The position numbers and the translations under genes are program-made. A stretch of DNA of 64,000 bases from Xylophilus sp. (lineage in GTDB: Bacteria > Pseudomonadota > Gammaproteobacteria > Burkholderiales > Burkholderiaceae_C): contig WNDY01000012.1 of the NCBI GenBank assembly GCA_009914555.1, forward strand, positions 24,721 to 88,720. The letters run 5' to 3'. Positions 41,096 to 50,139 of this stretch are shown piece after piece (within the stretch, counting starts at the first letter, position 1; each line of letters opens with the position of its first letter). Under the pieces are notes generated by a model. It worked only from the letters and a program-made list of their open reading frames with translations, searched no databases and was not told where the DNA came from.

Positions 41096-41917
41096 CTAGC
41101 GGGCGGCCTGCTGCTCGCTGAGCAGCCGGCGCCGTTCGCGGCTGTTGGCCAGGTGGATGCGCATGGCCGTGCGGGCGGCCTCGGGGTCGCGCGCGGCGAT
41201 CGCCGAGACGATGCTCTCGTGCTCGGCGTTGACCTTCTCCAGGTACGAGGCCGGGCGGGCATCGCTGCCGGCGTCGGGGATGGACGAGGCGGTCAGCCGC
41301 GCGCGCGGGATGATGCTGCTGCCCAGCGCCGCCAGCATCGCGCTGAAGTGCACGTTCTGCGTGGCGCGGGCGATCTCCAGGTGGAACTGGAAGTCCGCCG
41401 CCACCGCGTCGCCGCCCTCGGCCACGGCGCGGGTGAAGGCGGCCAGCGTGTCGCGCAGGGCCTGCAGGTTGACCTCGGTGCGGCGGGTGGCGGCGAGTGC
41501 CGCGGCCTCGGCCTCGATGCCGATGCGCAGCTCCAGCACGGCGATCACGTCGTTGAGCGTGGCCAGCTGCTCGGCGCCGATGCGAAACGGCGTGGCGTCC
41601 ACGCGCTCGTTGACGAAGGTGCCGATGCCGTGGCGCGTCTGCATGAGGCCCGCAGCCTGGAGTTTGGAGATCGCCTCGCGCACCACGGTGCGGCTCACGC
41701 CGAACGTGCGCATGATTTCCGCCTCGGTCGGCAGCTTGTCGCCGGGGGAGAGGCGGCCGTCGTGCACGCGCGCGGTGAACTCTTCGACCAGCGCGTGCGC
41801 CAGGCTGCGCGGCTTGCGCAGTGGAGGGGTGGGAGGGGGGGCGTCCATGAACGGCGGCATCGTCTGCGATGGGCCGGCGGCGCGGTGCTGCCCTGCCCCT
41901 GCCGGGCGGTCGGTCAT
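41096..41917 (-). CDS. GntR family regulator, FadR subgroup
   Basis: A 273-residue regulator. The winged HTH is near residues 38-100 (LVEEFTARVHDGRLSPGDKL, then FGVSRTVVREAISKL), followed by an all-helical FCD ligand domain. The ATG at 41917 gives a Pro-rich N-terminal extension; later ATGs at 41860 and 41848 are also possible and would put the operator in a more usual promoter position. It sits in a kdgD-dehydrogenase-gntR-kinase minus-strand run, so it is probably the regulator of galactarate/glucarate use. Confidence 0.92.
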   Translation of the reverse strand: MTDRPAGAGQHRAAGPSQTMPPFMDAPPPTPPLRKPRSLAHALVEEFTARVHDGRLSPGDKLPTEAEIMRTFGVSRTVVREAISKLQAAGLMQTRHGIGTFVNERVDATPFRIGAEQLATLNDVIAVLELRIGIEAEAAALAATRRTEVNLQALRDTLAAFTRAVAEGGDAVAADFQFHLEIARATQNVHFSAMLAALGSSIIPRARLTASSIPDAGSDARPASYLEKVNAEHESIVSAIAARDPEAARTAMRIHLANSRERRRLLSEQQAAR

Positions 41918-41918
41918 T

Positions 41919-41932
41919 TTGTCATATGACGA
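41919..41932. promoter_or_regulatory. Operator-like palindrome at the GntR gene start
   Basis: TTGTCATATGACGA, containing perfect GTCATATGAC. It fits the FadR-type pattern TnGT...ACnA. It touches the first-choice start codon at 41917. Confidence 0.6.
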
Positions 41933-41954
41933 CCGCACGAGCGTCCCGGCAGCG

Positions 41955-42905
41955 TCAGCCGGCCGCTGCCTTGAGCCGGCCTTCGGCGAAGAACGCCTGC
42001 AGGTTGTCGAAGGTCAGGTCGGCCATGGCCTGGCGGGTCTCGTGGGTGCCGCTGGCGATGTGCGGCAGCAGCACCACGTTGTCCAGCGCGAACAGCGCCT
42101 CGGGCACGTGGGGCTCGTCCTCGAACACGTCGAGGCCGGCGCCGGCGATGCGCTTTTCCTGCAGTGCGCGCACCAGGGCGGCTTCGTCGATCACGCTGCC
42201 GCGGGCCACGTTGACGATAAAGCCCCGCGGGCCCAGCGCGTCGAGCACCTCGGCGTCGATCAGGTGGCGGGTGCCGGCGCCGCCGGCGGTGATGACGACG
42301 AGGAAGTCGGCCCAGCGTGCCAGTTCGATGAGCGACGGCTCGTACTGCCACGGCGCGTCGGCCACCGGGCGGCGGCTGTGGTAGCGGGTGTCGAGGTGGA
42401 AGCCCGTGCCGCGCTCGGCGATGGTGCGGCCGATGCGGCCCAGGCCGACGATGCCGAGCCTGCCGCCGCTGACCTTGCGGCCGAGCGGGAATCTGCCCCG
42501 GGGCCAGTCCCCGCGGCGCACGAAGCGGTCGGCCGCGCTGGCGCCGCGGGCCACGTCGAGCAGCAGGGTGAAGGCCAGGTCGGCCACGCAGTCGTTGAGC
42601 ACGTCGGGCGTGTAGCCCACGGCGATGCCGCGCGCGGCGGCATGGGGCAGGTCGATCCTGTCGAGGCCCACGCCGAAGCTGGAGATGACGCGGACACCGG
42701 GCAGCGCATCGAGCGTGGCGTTGTCGATGCCGACGGCCGCCGAGGTGACCACGCCTTCGAACCCGGCGCCGTGCGCGGCGAGAAAGGCGGCCGGGTCGGC
42801 TTCGCTGGCCAGCAGGTGCACGTCGAAGTGCTCGGCCAGGCGGGATTCGAGCTGCGGCAGCAGGCGGCCGATCTGCAGGATGCGTTGCTTCTTCGTCTGC
42901 GTCAT
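41955..42905 (-). CDS. D-2-hydroxyacid dehydrogenase
   Basis: A 316-residue NAD(P)-dependent 2-hydroxyacid dehydrogenase, resembling glyoxylate/hydroxypyruvate reductases. The start at 42905 (MTQTKKQRILQIG) follows the short-leader family length. The nucleotide motif GIVGLGRIGRTIAE, the catalytic Arg in NVARGSVIDEAAL, Glu in DVFEDEP, and His in LLPHIASGT are visible. It lies between kdgD and gntR, so its substrate is probably a sugar-acid breakdown product. Confidence 0.93.
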   Translation of the reverse strand: MTQTKKQRILQIGRLLPQLESRLAEHFDVHLLASEADPAAFLAAHGAGFEGVVTSAAVGIDNATLDALPGVRVISSFGVGLDRIDLPHAAARGIAVGYTPDVLNDCVADLAFTLLLDVARGASAADRFVRRGDWPRGRFPLGRKVSGGRLGIVGLGRIGRTIAERGTGFHLDTRYHSRRPVADAPWQYEPSLIELARWADFLVVITAGGAGTRHLIDAEVLDALGPRGFIVNVARGSVIDEAALVRALQEKRIAGAGLDVFEDEPHVPEALFALDNVVLLPHIASGTHETRQAMADLTFDNLQAFFAEGRLKAAAG

Positions 42906-42995
42906 GGGAGGTACGGTGGAGGGCAGGATGCAGCGTACGCGGAAACCAGCCGCGCCAGGCGACAAGCCCGAAGAGTATCCGCTGCGGCGGCCCGC

Positions 42996-43015
42996 AGGCC
43001 GGCCACGGCCGGCCT
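42996..43015 (-). terminator. GC-rich hairpin after kdgD
   Basis: AGGCCGGCC and GGCCGGCCT, 9-bp perfect arms around AC, 2 bp after the kdgD stop. No T-run follows, so termination would be weak or it acts as a processing/stability hairpin inside the operon. Confidence 0.5.
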
Positions 43016-43017
43016 CT

Positions 43018-43932
43018 TCAGGCCTGGCTGCCGAGTTTGGCGATGAGGGCGCGCAGATCCTCGATTTCGTCGGGCTTCAAGTCGCTGATCGGCGGGCGGA
43101 CCGGGCCGGCCGAGCGGCCGACGATGGCGGCGCCGGCCTTGACGATGCTGACCGCGTAGCCCTGGCCGCGGTTGCGGATCTTCAGGTACGGCAGGAAGAA
43201 GTCGTCGAGCAGGCGGTTGACCGTGGCGGTGTCGCCGCGGGAGACGGCCTGGTAGAAGGTGACCGCGGTGCGCGGGATGAAGTTGAACACCGCCGACGAG
43301 TAGACCGGCACGCCGAGTGCGCGGTAGGCGGCGGCGTAGACCTCGGCCGTCGGCAGGCCGCCGATGAAGGCCAGGCGGTCGCCGACGCGGCGGTGCACGC
43401 CCACGGCCAGCTCGATGTCGCCCACGCCGTCCTTGTAGCCGATCAGGTTCGGCACGGTGTCGGCCAGCTTCTCGATCGACTCGGCGGTCAGGCGGTGCGC
43501 GCCGCGGTTGTAGTAGATCACGCCGATCTTCACGCTCCTGGCCACGGCCTGCACGTGGGCAACCAAGCCTTCCTGCGAAGTTTCGGTCAGGTACGTGGGC
43601 ATCAGCAGCAGGCCGTGGGCGCCGGCGCGCTCGGCCTCCTTCGCGTACTTGATGGCCAGGGTCGTGCCGCCACCGGCGCCGGCCACGATTGGCACCACGC
43701 CGTTGGCAGCGTCGACGGCGGTCTTCACCACGTCGAAGTATTCGCCCGGCTCCAGCGAGAAGAACTCGCCCGTGCCGCCGGCGGCGAACAGCACCGTGGC
43801 GCCGTACGGGGCCAGCCATTCGATGCGGGCGGCGTAGCTCTTGGCGTCGAAGCGCAGTTCCTTGTCGAAGTCGGTCAGGGGGAAAGACAGCAGGCCGTCG
43901 GAAAGGTGCTTCTTGAGTTCGATCGGATCCAT
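43018..43932 (-). CDS. kdgD: 5-dehydro-4-deoxyglucarate dehydratase
   Basis: KdgD converts 5-dehydro-4-deoxy-D-glucarate to 2-oxoglutarate semialdehyde plus CO2. The 304-residue protein belongs to the DHDPS superfamily with Schiff-base Lys167 in LIGYKDG and Tyr in [23 protein letters not shown] is the family phosphate-type loop. It is divergent from garD, which makes its substrate, so the pair gives a two-step route from galactarate. Confidence 0.95.
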   Translation of the reverse strand: MDPIELKKHLSDGLLSFPLTDFDKELRFDAKSYAARIEWLAPYGATVLFAAGGTGEFFSLEPGEYFDVVKTAVDAANGVVPIVAGAGGGTTLAIKYAKEAERAGAHGLLLMPTYLTETSQEGLVAHVQAVARSVKIGVIYYNRGAHRLTAESIEKLADTVPNLIGYKDGVGDIELAVGVHRRVGDRLAFIGGLPTAEVYAAAYRALGVPVYSSAVFNFIPRTAVTFYQAVSRGDTATVNRLLDDFFLPYLKIRNRGQGYAVSIVKAGAAIVGRSAGPVRPPISDLKPDEIEDLRALIAKLGSQA

Positions 43933-43973
43933 GGTTAGCTCCAGAGAAAGAGGGTGGTCGGGGAGTGTGTAGA

Positions 43974-44101
43974 TTGTCAGTCATCGTACAACATAAAATT
44001 TCCACCTGCCAAGCTTTTTCTTCTGAAACAAGGGAATGGACACACCCGGCATCTGCTGATTGACAGCGGTCGGGCGGCAGGAGATGATTGTTGTATGACA
44101 A
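43974..44101. promoter_or_regulatory. Divergent operator-like sites between kdgD and garD
   Basis: TTGTTGTATGACAA (44088-44101) matches the GntR-site core at 11 of 14 positions and covers the garD start codon. The kdgD side has a weaker copy, TCATCGTACAACAT (43981-43994, minus strand ATGTTGTACGATGA; 10 of 14), within TTGT...ACAA (43974-43991). The spacer between has AT-rich promoter sequence. Confidence 0.55.
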
Positions 44102-45711
44102 CCGATGTCGCCATGCCCGCTCTCTCGACACCCCCCGCGACCGCCCCCCTGACCATTTCGATGGACGACCGTGACAACGTTGCCATCGTCGCCAACGACG
44201 GCGGCCTGCCCGCCGGTACTGTCCTCACGTCCGGCCTCGTCCTGCGCGATCACGTACCGCAGGGCCACAAGGTCGCTCTGGTCGACCTGCCTGCCGGCGC
44301 CGCCGTGCGCCGCTACAACGTGCCGATCGGCTTCGCACTGAAAGATATTCCCGCCGGCAGCTGGGTGCACGAGCGCCTGCTCGAAATGCCCAAGGCCCGC
44401 GAACTGGAAGGGCTGCCGATCTCCACCGCCCGGCCCGGGCCGCAGCCGCCGCTCGAAGGCTACACCTTCGATGGCTACCGCAATCCGGACGGCTCGGTCG
44501 GCACCCGCAACATTCTGGCCATCACCCAGACCGTGCAGTGCGTGGCCGGCGTGACCGGATTCGCGGTCGAGCGCATCAAGAAGGAACTGCTGCCGAAGTA
44601 TCCCCACGTCGACGACGTGGTGGCGCTGGAGCACACCTACGGCTGCGGCGTCGCCATCGACGCGCCGGACGCGGTCATCCCGATCCGCACGCTGCGCAAC
44701 ATCAGCCTGAACCCGAACTTCGGCGGCGAAGTCATGGTCGTGAGCCTGGGCTGCGAGAAGCTCCAGCCCGAGCGCCTGCTGCCGCCCGGCTCGATCCCGC
44801 TGGTAGACGAGCGCAACGTGGCCGATATCGGCGAGAACGCCGAGGCCAGGCTCGACGTGGTCTGCCTGCAGGACGAGGCGCACGTGGGCTTCATGTCGAT
44901 GGTCGATTCGATCCTGCGCCAGGCCGAAGAACACCTGGAGCGCCTGAACGCCCGCCGCCGCGAGACGGTGCCCGCCAGCGAACTGGTCGTGGGCGTGCAG
45001 TGCGGCGGCAGCGATGCCTTCAGCGGCGTGACGGCCAACCCGGCCGTGGGCTACTGCACCGACCTGCTGGTGCGCGCCGGTGCCACCGTCATGTTCTCGG
45101 AAGTGACCGAGGTGCGCGACGGCATCGACCAGCTCACTTCGCGCGCCGCCACGCCCGAGGTGGCCCAGGCCATGATCCGGGAGATGGCCTGGTATGACGC
45201 GTACCTCGACCGCGGCCGCGTGGACCGCAGCGCCAACACCACGCCGGGCAACAAGAAGGGCGGACTGTCGAACATCGTCGAGAAGGCGATGGGCTCCATC
45301 GTCAAGTCCGGCTCGTCGCCGATCTCGGGCGTCGTCCCGCCGGGCGAACGCGCCAGGCAGAAGGGCCTGCTCTACACCGCCACGCCGGCCAGCGATTTCA
45401 TCTGCGGCACGCTGCAGCTGGCCGCTGGCATCAACCTGCACGTGTTCACCACCGGCCGCGGCACGCCCTACGGCCTGGCCGAGGTGCCGGTCATCAAGGT
45501 CGCCACGCGCAGCGACCTGGCGCGCCGCTGGCACGACCTGATGGACATCGACGCCGGGCGCATCGCCACCGGCGAGGCGACGATCGCCGACGTGGGCTGG
45601 GAGCTGTTTCGCTTCATGCTCGACGTGGCCAGCGGCCGCAGGAAGACCTGGGCCGAGCACTGGAAGCTGCACAACGCCCTGGTGCTGTTCAACCCCGCGC
45701 CGGTGACCTGA
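44095..45711 (+). CDS. garD: Galactarate dehydratase
   Basis: A 538-residue UxaA/GarD-family dehydratase that converts D-galactarate to 5-dehydro-4-deoxy-D-glucarate. It has an N-terminal SAF domain (about 20-100: [16 protein letters not shown]) and the C-terminal catalytic region with [26 protein letters not shown] and [12 protein letters not shown]. The ATG at 44095 has AGGAG (44079-44083) upstream. No sugar-acid transporter is adjacent. Confidence 0.94.
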   Translation: MTTDVAMPALSTPPATAPLTISMDDRDNVAIVANDGGLPAGTVLTSGLVLRDHVPQGHKVALVDLPAGAAVRRYNVPIGFALKDIPAGSWVHERLLEMPKARELEGLPISTARPGPQPPLEGYTFDGYRNPDGSVGTRNILAITQTVQCVAGVTGFAVERIKKELLPKYPHVDDVVALEHTYGCGVAIDAPDAVIPIRTLRNISLNPNFGGEVMVVSLGCEKLQPERLLPPGSIPLVDERNVADIGENAEARLDVVCLQDEAHVGFMSMVDSILRQAEEHLERLNARRRETVPASELVVGVQCGGSDAFSGVTANPAVGYCTDLLVRAGATVMFSEVTEVRDGIDQLTSRAATPEVAQAMIREMAWYDAYLDRGRVDRSANTTPGNKKGGLSNIVEKAMGSIVKSGSSPISGVVPPGERARQKGLLYTATPASDFICGTLQLAAGINLHVFTTGRGTPYGLAEVPVIKVATRSDLARRWHDLMDIDAGRIATGEATIADVGWELFRFMLDVASGRRKTWAEHWKLHNALVLFNPAPVT

Positions 45712-45719
45712 TTCAGTAC

Positions 45720-45890
45720 AACGCCCCGAGCGGCTGTCGCCGCTCCCCTTCTCTCTGCGCGCTTCGCGCTTCGGGAAGGGGGGTGAAGCCAGCGCGGCGG
45801 GGCAGCCCCTGCGTGGCCTCGGCCGTGCCTGGGCATGCGGTGCGCCCTGGACCGTCTCCACTTTCTCTCCCGCATGCGGGAGAGGGTTGG
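45720..45890. repeat. REP-like hairpin region after garD
   Basis: Contains a perfect 20-bp palindrome CTCTCCCGCATGCGGGAGAG (45865-45884) followed by GGTTGGGG, in the style of REP elements common in proteobacteria. Upstream, GCGCGCTTCGCGC (45756-45769 region) sits between CCCCTT and AAGGGG half-arms. The stretch has no gene. Confidence 0.7.
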
Positions 45891-45895
45891 GGTAA

Positions 45896-45939
45896 GGGTA
45901 TGCTGTCACAGCCGGCGATTTGAGCTGGGATCGCATACC
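45896..45939. repeat. Probable diverged intergenic repeat copy
   Basis: GGTATGC (45897-45903) and GCATACC (45933-45939) are perfect inverted arms; flanks read AAGG...CCTT. It resembles the GGGGTATA family ends. Lies directly after the REP-like palindrome and before the FMN oxidase start. Confidence 0.4.
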
Positions 45940-45969
45940 TTCCTCCCAAGAGTATTTATCTTTGCCTGC

Positions 45970-47124
45970 ATGCCCCACCTCGACCGCTTCCTCGCCCTTG
46001 ACGACTTCGAGCCCGCAGCGCGCCGCCTGCTGCCGGGCCCGCTGTTCGGCTATGTCTCCGGCGCCACCGAGACCAGCGCCTCGCTGCGCGACAACCGCGA
46101 AGTGTTCGAGGAAGGGCAGTTCCTGCCGCGGGTGCTGGTCAACGTGTCGGCGCGCGACCTGGGGGTCGAGCTGTTCGGCCGGCGCTATGCCGCGCCGTTC
46201 GGCATCGCGCCCATGGGCATCAGCGCGCTGACGGCCTACCGCGGCGACATCGCCCAGGCGCGCGCGGCAGCGGCGGCGCAGTTGCCGATGGTGCTCAGCA
46301 GCTCTTCACTCATCAAGGTCGAGGACGTGCTGGCCGCCGCGCCCGGCACCTGGTTCCAGGCCTACCTGCCGCGCTCGGTCGAGGCCGGCCTGGCGCTGGC
46401 CGACCGCGTGGCGCGCGCGGGCGTCGAGGTGCTGGTCGTCACCGTCGACTCGGCCGTCGTGCCCAACCGCGAGAACAATGTGCGCAACCGCTTCCGCACG
46501 CCGCTGCGGCCCGGCCTGCGTCTGCTCTGGGACGGCATCACCCATCCGCGCTGGGCGATCGGCACCTTCGCCCGCACGCTGCTGCACCACGGCATGCCGC
46601 ACTTCGAAAACGTGGAGGCCGGCCGCGGGGCGCCGCTGGTGGCGCGCGACGTGACCCGTGACTTCTCCGGCCGCGAGCACCTCGACTGGGCCGCGCTGCG
46701 CACCTTGCGTGCGCACTGGAAGGGCGCGCTGGTGTTGAAGGGCCTGGTCCATCCGGACGATGCCCGGCTGGCGCGCGAGGCGGGGGTGGACGGCATCATC
46801 GTCTCCAACCACGGCGGCCGACAGCTCGACGGCACGGTGCCGCCGCTGCGCGTGCTGCCCGCCGTCGCGGAGGCGGCCGGCTCCGGCATGACCATCCTGG
46901 CCGACAGCGGCTTTCGCCGCGGCACCGACGTCCTCAAGGCCCTGTCGTTCGGCGCCAGGGCGGTGCTGATCGGGCGGCCGTTCAACTACGCGGCGGCCGT
47001 GGCCGGCGAGGCCGGCGTGGCCCACGGCATCGAACTGATGAAGGCCGAGCTGCGCGCCGGGCTCGGGCTGCTCGGCGTGCCGTCGCTCGGCGCGCTGGGG
47101 CCGCGGCTGCTGCAGCGGCGCTGA
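45970..47124 (+). CDS. FMN-dependent alpha-hydroxy-acid oxidase/dehydrogenase
   Basis: A 384-residue flavoprotein of the glycolate oxidase/lactate dehydrogenase (LldD) family that oxidises L-2-hydroxyacids. FMN and catalytic motifs are seen: VSSGAT-type YVSGATETSASL, LPMVLSSSSLI, KGLVHPDDARLA and VSNHGGRQLDGT with the catalytic His. The ATG at 45970 removes an in-frame leader over the REP region. It follows garD and precedes a convergent hydrolase gene by 6 bp. Substrate is uncertain. Confidence 0.92.
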   Translation: MPHLDRFLALDDFEPAARRLLPGPLFGYVSGATETSASLRDNREVFEEGQFLPRVLVNVSARDLGVELFGRRYAAPFGIAPMGISALTAYRGDIAQARAAAAAQLPMVLSSSSLIKVEDVLAAAPGTWFQAYLPRSVEAGLALADRVARAGVEVLVVTVDSAVVPNRENNVRNRFRTPLRPGLRLLWDGITHPRWAIGTFARTLLHHGMPHFENVEAGRGAPLVARDVTRDFSGREHLDWAALRTLRAHWKGALVLKGLVHPDDARLAREAGVDGIIVSNHGGRQLDGTVPPLRVLPAVAEAAGSGMTILADSGFRRGTDVLKALSFGARAVLIGRPFNYAAAVAGEAGVAHGIELMKAELRAGLGLLGVPSLGALGPRLLQRR

Positions 47125-47130
47125 GCCGGC

Positions 47131-47907
47131 TCAGTCCGCCTCTTTCAGGAACCGCCGCAGCGCCGGCACGAAGATCTCCGGCGCGTCCTCGTAGGCCACG
47201 TGCCCGGCGAACGGGATGTTCAGCAGGTGCGCCCGCGGCAGTGCCTGGCGCAGCGCCACGGTGGATTCGAGCGGCACCAGGTGGTCGGTATCGCCTCGGA
47301 CCACCAGCACCGGCGCCTGGATGCGGCGGACCGACTCGTCCGGATGGCCCGAAGGCGTCTCGTCCAGCCAGCCGCCGACCACGGCCCGGGCGAAGCGGTC
47401 GAAGTCGGGCTCCGGGTTCAGCCGCTGGTAATCGGCATAGGTGTCCGGGAACTTCCTGCGCCAGCTCTCGGCCGTCACGCCGGCCAGGATGGGCCGCGTG
47501 GTCTGCAGAATGTCGCGGTGCCAGGTCGCGCCGATCACGGCGATGCGGTCGATCGCCAGCCGGCCCGCCGCGCCGAGCCGCAGCGCGACGATGCCGCCGT
47601 CGCTGAAGCCCAGCAGGCTGGCACGGCGCACGCCGAGCGCGGCCAGCACCTGCTCCACGTCCTCCTGCACCCGCTGGTAGGTCCACGGCTCGCCGCCGAG
47701 CGTGGAGGCGCCGTGCCCGCGGCTGTCGATGCCGACCAGCCGCCAGCCGTCCAGCGCCGGCAGCAGCCCGTTGAAGCCCTCGATGGTGCCGAAGCCGCCG
47801 TGCAGCAGCACCAGCACCGGTGCGTCCTCGGGGCCGAGGGTCTGCGTATAGATGCGGGCGCCGGCCACGTCGATATGGCGGCCGCCCTGGTGGTCGAACA
47901 CGGGCAT
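47131..47907 (-). CDS. Alpha/beta hydrolase
   Basis: A 258-residue serine hydrolase. The oxyanion HGGFGT (36-41), nucleophile elbow GFSDGG with Ser102, acid in VVRGDTDHLVP, and His in FAGHVAYEDAPE form a full catalytic set. The start at 47907 (MPVFDHQGG) gives family length. It ends 6 bp from the convergent oxidase gene. Substrate is unknown; it may be an esterase or related enzyme. Confidence 0.92.
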   Translation of the reverse strand: MPVFDHQGGRHIDVAGARIYTQTLGPEDAPVLVLLHGGFGTIEGFNGLLPALDGWRLVGIDSRGHGASTLGGEPWTYQRVQEDVEQVLAALGVRRASLLGFSDGGIVALRLGAAGRLAIDRIAVIGATWHRDILQTTRPILAGVTAESWRRKFPDTYADYQRLNPEPDFDRFARAVVGGWLDETPSGHPDESVRRIQAPVLVVRGDTDHLVPLESTVALRQALPRAHLLNIPFAGHVAYEDAPEIFVPALRRFLKEAD

Positions 47908-48050
47908 GTGGTTTCTCCTGCGCGTGGAAGAAAAAAGGGGCTGGCCATCTTGGCCGCAACGCCGGCGCGGATGCAACAAAAGAGTGGCAGCGTTTTGCAG
48001 CGCTTACACCTTTTCGATGGGCGGCCGATGCCGTTGCCGATAATGCGGGC

Positions 48051-48737
48051 ATGCACTTCCCCGCCTTTCCCCGCCTGGGCCGCCGCACATTCGCCGCCTT
48101 CGCCGCCGCCGCGGCCCTGCTGCTGGCCGGCTGCGCCAGCACGCTCGACACCAAGGTCACGCGTTTCCAGGCCTGGCCGGCCGACGGCGCCGGCAGCACC
48201 TTCAGCTTCGGCAGGCACGCCGCCGTGGGCAGGGAACTGGAGCAGTCCACCTACGAGCAGTACGTGCGCGAGGAACTGGAGCGCCGCGGCCTGCGCAGCG
48301 CCCCGGCCGGCCAGGCCGGCCGCTTTCTCGTCGAGGTCGAGGCCAGCGGCAGCCAGCGCCAGCAGCGCTACCTGCAGCCGATGTACCAGGACTACCGCGT
48401 GTACATCCCGGCGCGCCGGCTGGCCGACGGCCGGGTGGTCGGCGGCTATTGGGCGGCCGACCCGTGGGGGCCGCAGTACATGGGCGACCGCGAGCAGGTG
48501 CGGCTGGTGCAGGTCAGCAAGCTGATCGTGCGCATCCGCGAGACACAGCCCCCGCCGGCCGCACCGCGCAGCGTCTACGAGGCCACGGCTGTGTACGAAG
48601 GCATCGCCGAGAACCTGCCGGACCTGGTGCCCTTCCTGGCGCGCGCGGCGTTCGACGGCTTCCCCGGCCGCAACGGCGAGACGCGGCGCGTGGTGTTCGA
48701 CGCGCAGACCGGCGCGCTGGTGCAGCAGCAGCCATGA
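48051..48737 (+). CDS. DUF4136-type lipoprotein
   Basis: A 228-residue lipoprotein of the DUF4136 type. The lipobox is LLLAGCAS, with Cys26 as the lipidated residue, so it is anchored in the membrane by lipid. The mature part has Tyr/Gln-rich segments (YLQPMYQDYRVYIPARR). No function is known. It is divergent from the hydrolase and precedes the manganese riboswitch. Confidence 0.85.
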   Translation: MHFPAFPRLGRRTFAAFAAAAALLLAGCASTLDTKVTRFQAWPADGAGSTFSFGRHAAVGRELEQSTYEQYVREELERRGLRSAPAGQAGRFLVEVEASGSQRQQRYLQPMYQDYRVYIPARRLADGRVVGGYWAADPWGPQYMGDREQVRLVQVSKLIVRIRETQPPPAAPRSVYEATAVYEGIAENLPDLVPFLARAAFDGFPGRNGETRRVVFDAQTGALVQQQP

Positions 48738-48787
48738 CCCGGCCGCCGTCGCGGGCGCGGCCCGCAGGCTCCAGCCCGCCGCCCGCC

Positions 48788-48793
48788 TATACT
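48788..48793 (+). promoter_or_regulatory. mntP leader -10 box
   Basis: TATACT at 48788-48793, about 12 bp before the riboswitch begins. The -35 is poor, perhaps ribosomal or other activation. Confidence 0.45.
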
Positions 48794-48802
48794 TCGCCGT
48801 CC

Positions 48803-48930
48803 CTTGGGGAGTAGCCTGCCTCCGGCCTGCGGAGGCGCCTGCGTCAACATACTCGGCATGTGCTTCCATGCCGTGGCGCCGGCGGCTGACCGGAACGCGT
48901 TCCGGCGGCTGGCGAGACCATCGGCATGCC
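48803..48930 (+). ncRNA. yybP-ykoY manganese riboswitch
   Basis: Conserved elements are all present: GGGGAGTAGC (48806-48815), GTCAACATACTCGGC (48843-48857), a perfect palindrome CCGGAACGCGTTCCGG (48890-48905) forming the distal helix, and GGCGAGACC (48911-48919). It precedes mntP by about 70 bp. The family senses Mn2+ and turns on efflux genes; here it would activate mntP translation or elongation. Confidence 0.88.
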
Positions 48931-49001
48931 GCCACGACACAGGTCGGGCAGTGGAGGCGTGCCGTTGCGATCCCGCCCGGCCGCAGAACGACAGAACCAC
49001 C

Positions 49002-49574
49002 ATGGATCTCGCCGCCACCGGTCTGCTGGCCCTTGCCATGTCGACCGACGCCTTCGCCGTCGCCGTCGGCAAGGGTTGCACGCTCCGCAAACCCCGCTGG
49101 TCCGAAGCGCTGCGCACCGGCGCGATCTTCGGCGTCATCGAAGCCCTCACGCCGCTGGTCGGCTGGGCGCTGGGCCTGGCCGCCGCCAGCTATGTCAGGA
49201 ACTGGGACCACTGGATCGCCTTCGTCCTGCTCCTGGTGCTGGGCGGCCGCATGGTCTGGGCCGCGGCGCATCCGACGGCGCAAGAGGTGGAGGACCAGCC
49301 CAGCTCCCACGGCTTCTGGCTGCTGGCCATCACCGGCTTGGCCACCAGCATCGACGCGATGGCGGTCGGCGTGGGCCTGGCCTTCCTTGACGTGAGCATC
49401 GTGCCCGTGGCCTTCGCCATCGGCGTGGCGACTTTCTGCATGGTCACGCTGGGCGTGATGGTCGGCCGCCTGCTCGGCAGCCTTGCCGGCCGCTGGGCCG
49501 AGGCCATCGGCGGAGTGGTGCTGATCGGCATCGGCTCGGCTATCCTGTACGAACACCTGATGGGCCTGGCCTGA
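49002..49574 (+). CDS. mntP: Manganese efflux pump MntP
   Basis: A 190-residue inner-membrane Mn2+ exporter with six hydrophobic helices and the repeated motif of the family: [14 protein letters not shown] near the N-terminus and [14 protein letters not shown] in the middle. The ATG at 49002 follows the manganese riboswitch. It converges with the GAF gene, 19 bp apart. Identification is firm from both the protein and the riboswitch. Confidence 0.95.
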   Translation: MDLAATGLLALAMSTDAFAVAVGKGCTLRKPRWSEALRTGAIFGVIEALTPLVGWALGLAAASYVRNWDHWIAFVLLLVLGGRMVWAAAHPTAQEVEDQPSSHGFWLLAITGLATSIDAMAVGVGLAFLDVSIVPVAFAIGVATFCMVTLGVMVGRLLGSLAGRWAEAIGGVVLIGIGSAILYEHLMGLA

Positions 49575-49593
49575 GGCGCCAGGCCGACCCGGG

Positions 49594-50046
49594 TCACGCC
49601 GTTTTCAGGTAGCGCGGCAGCAGGCGCGCCGCGCTCTGCAGAAAAGCGAATTCCTCGTCCTCGATCGGCCGGGCGACCAGGTCGTAGTGGCACAGCGTGC
49701 CGTACAGCTCGCCCGGCGTCGTCACCAGCGGCAGGCCGACGTAGCTGCCGAGCACCGACTGGTAGGGGTTGCCGTCCAGGCGTGCGTCCTGCGGCGAATC
49801 CGTTGCCACGAAGTGGCCCTGCGCCATCGCCATTTCGCAGAAGCTGTTGCGCAGCGGTACGACGGCGAACGGATTCGCGGTGGATTCCTGCTGCTTGTCA
49901 TACAGGGCCTGCACGTTCATCGCCATGTCGTGCATCCAGTAGACCGCGGTGAATCGGTGGGCCACCCGAGCGTTGAGGAAGGCCAGACCGCCGAGCAGGC
50001 CGCCCCGGTCCAGATGCGCCTGCAGGTCTCTCAGGTTCGATTGCAT
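49594..50046 (-). CDS. GAF domain protein
   Basis: A 150-residue protein that is essentially one GAF domain, with no output domain visible. The ATG at 50046 (MQSNLRDLQAHLDRGG) is preferred to an upstream TTG. Segments FCEMAMAQGHFVATDS and YQSVLGSYVGLPLVTTPGEL are GAF-like. It may bind a small ligand or signal to a partner; no partner is adjacent. Confidence 0.85.
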   Translation of the reverse strand: MQSNLRDLQAHLDRGGLLGGLAFLNARVAHRFTAVYWMHDMAMNVQALYDKQQESTANPFAVVPLRNSFCEMAMAQGHFVATDSPQDARLDGNPYQSVLGSYVGLPLVTTPGELYGTLCHYDLVARPIEDEEFAFLQSAARLLPRYLKTA

Positions 50047-50139
50047 GGAATGTTCGACGGAAGACGCGACGAAAAAGCCGTGGTGTCGGGGCAAATCATC
50101 CGGGGAGGCTACCGGAGCGGCCTGCCGCCGTCCGTAGGA

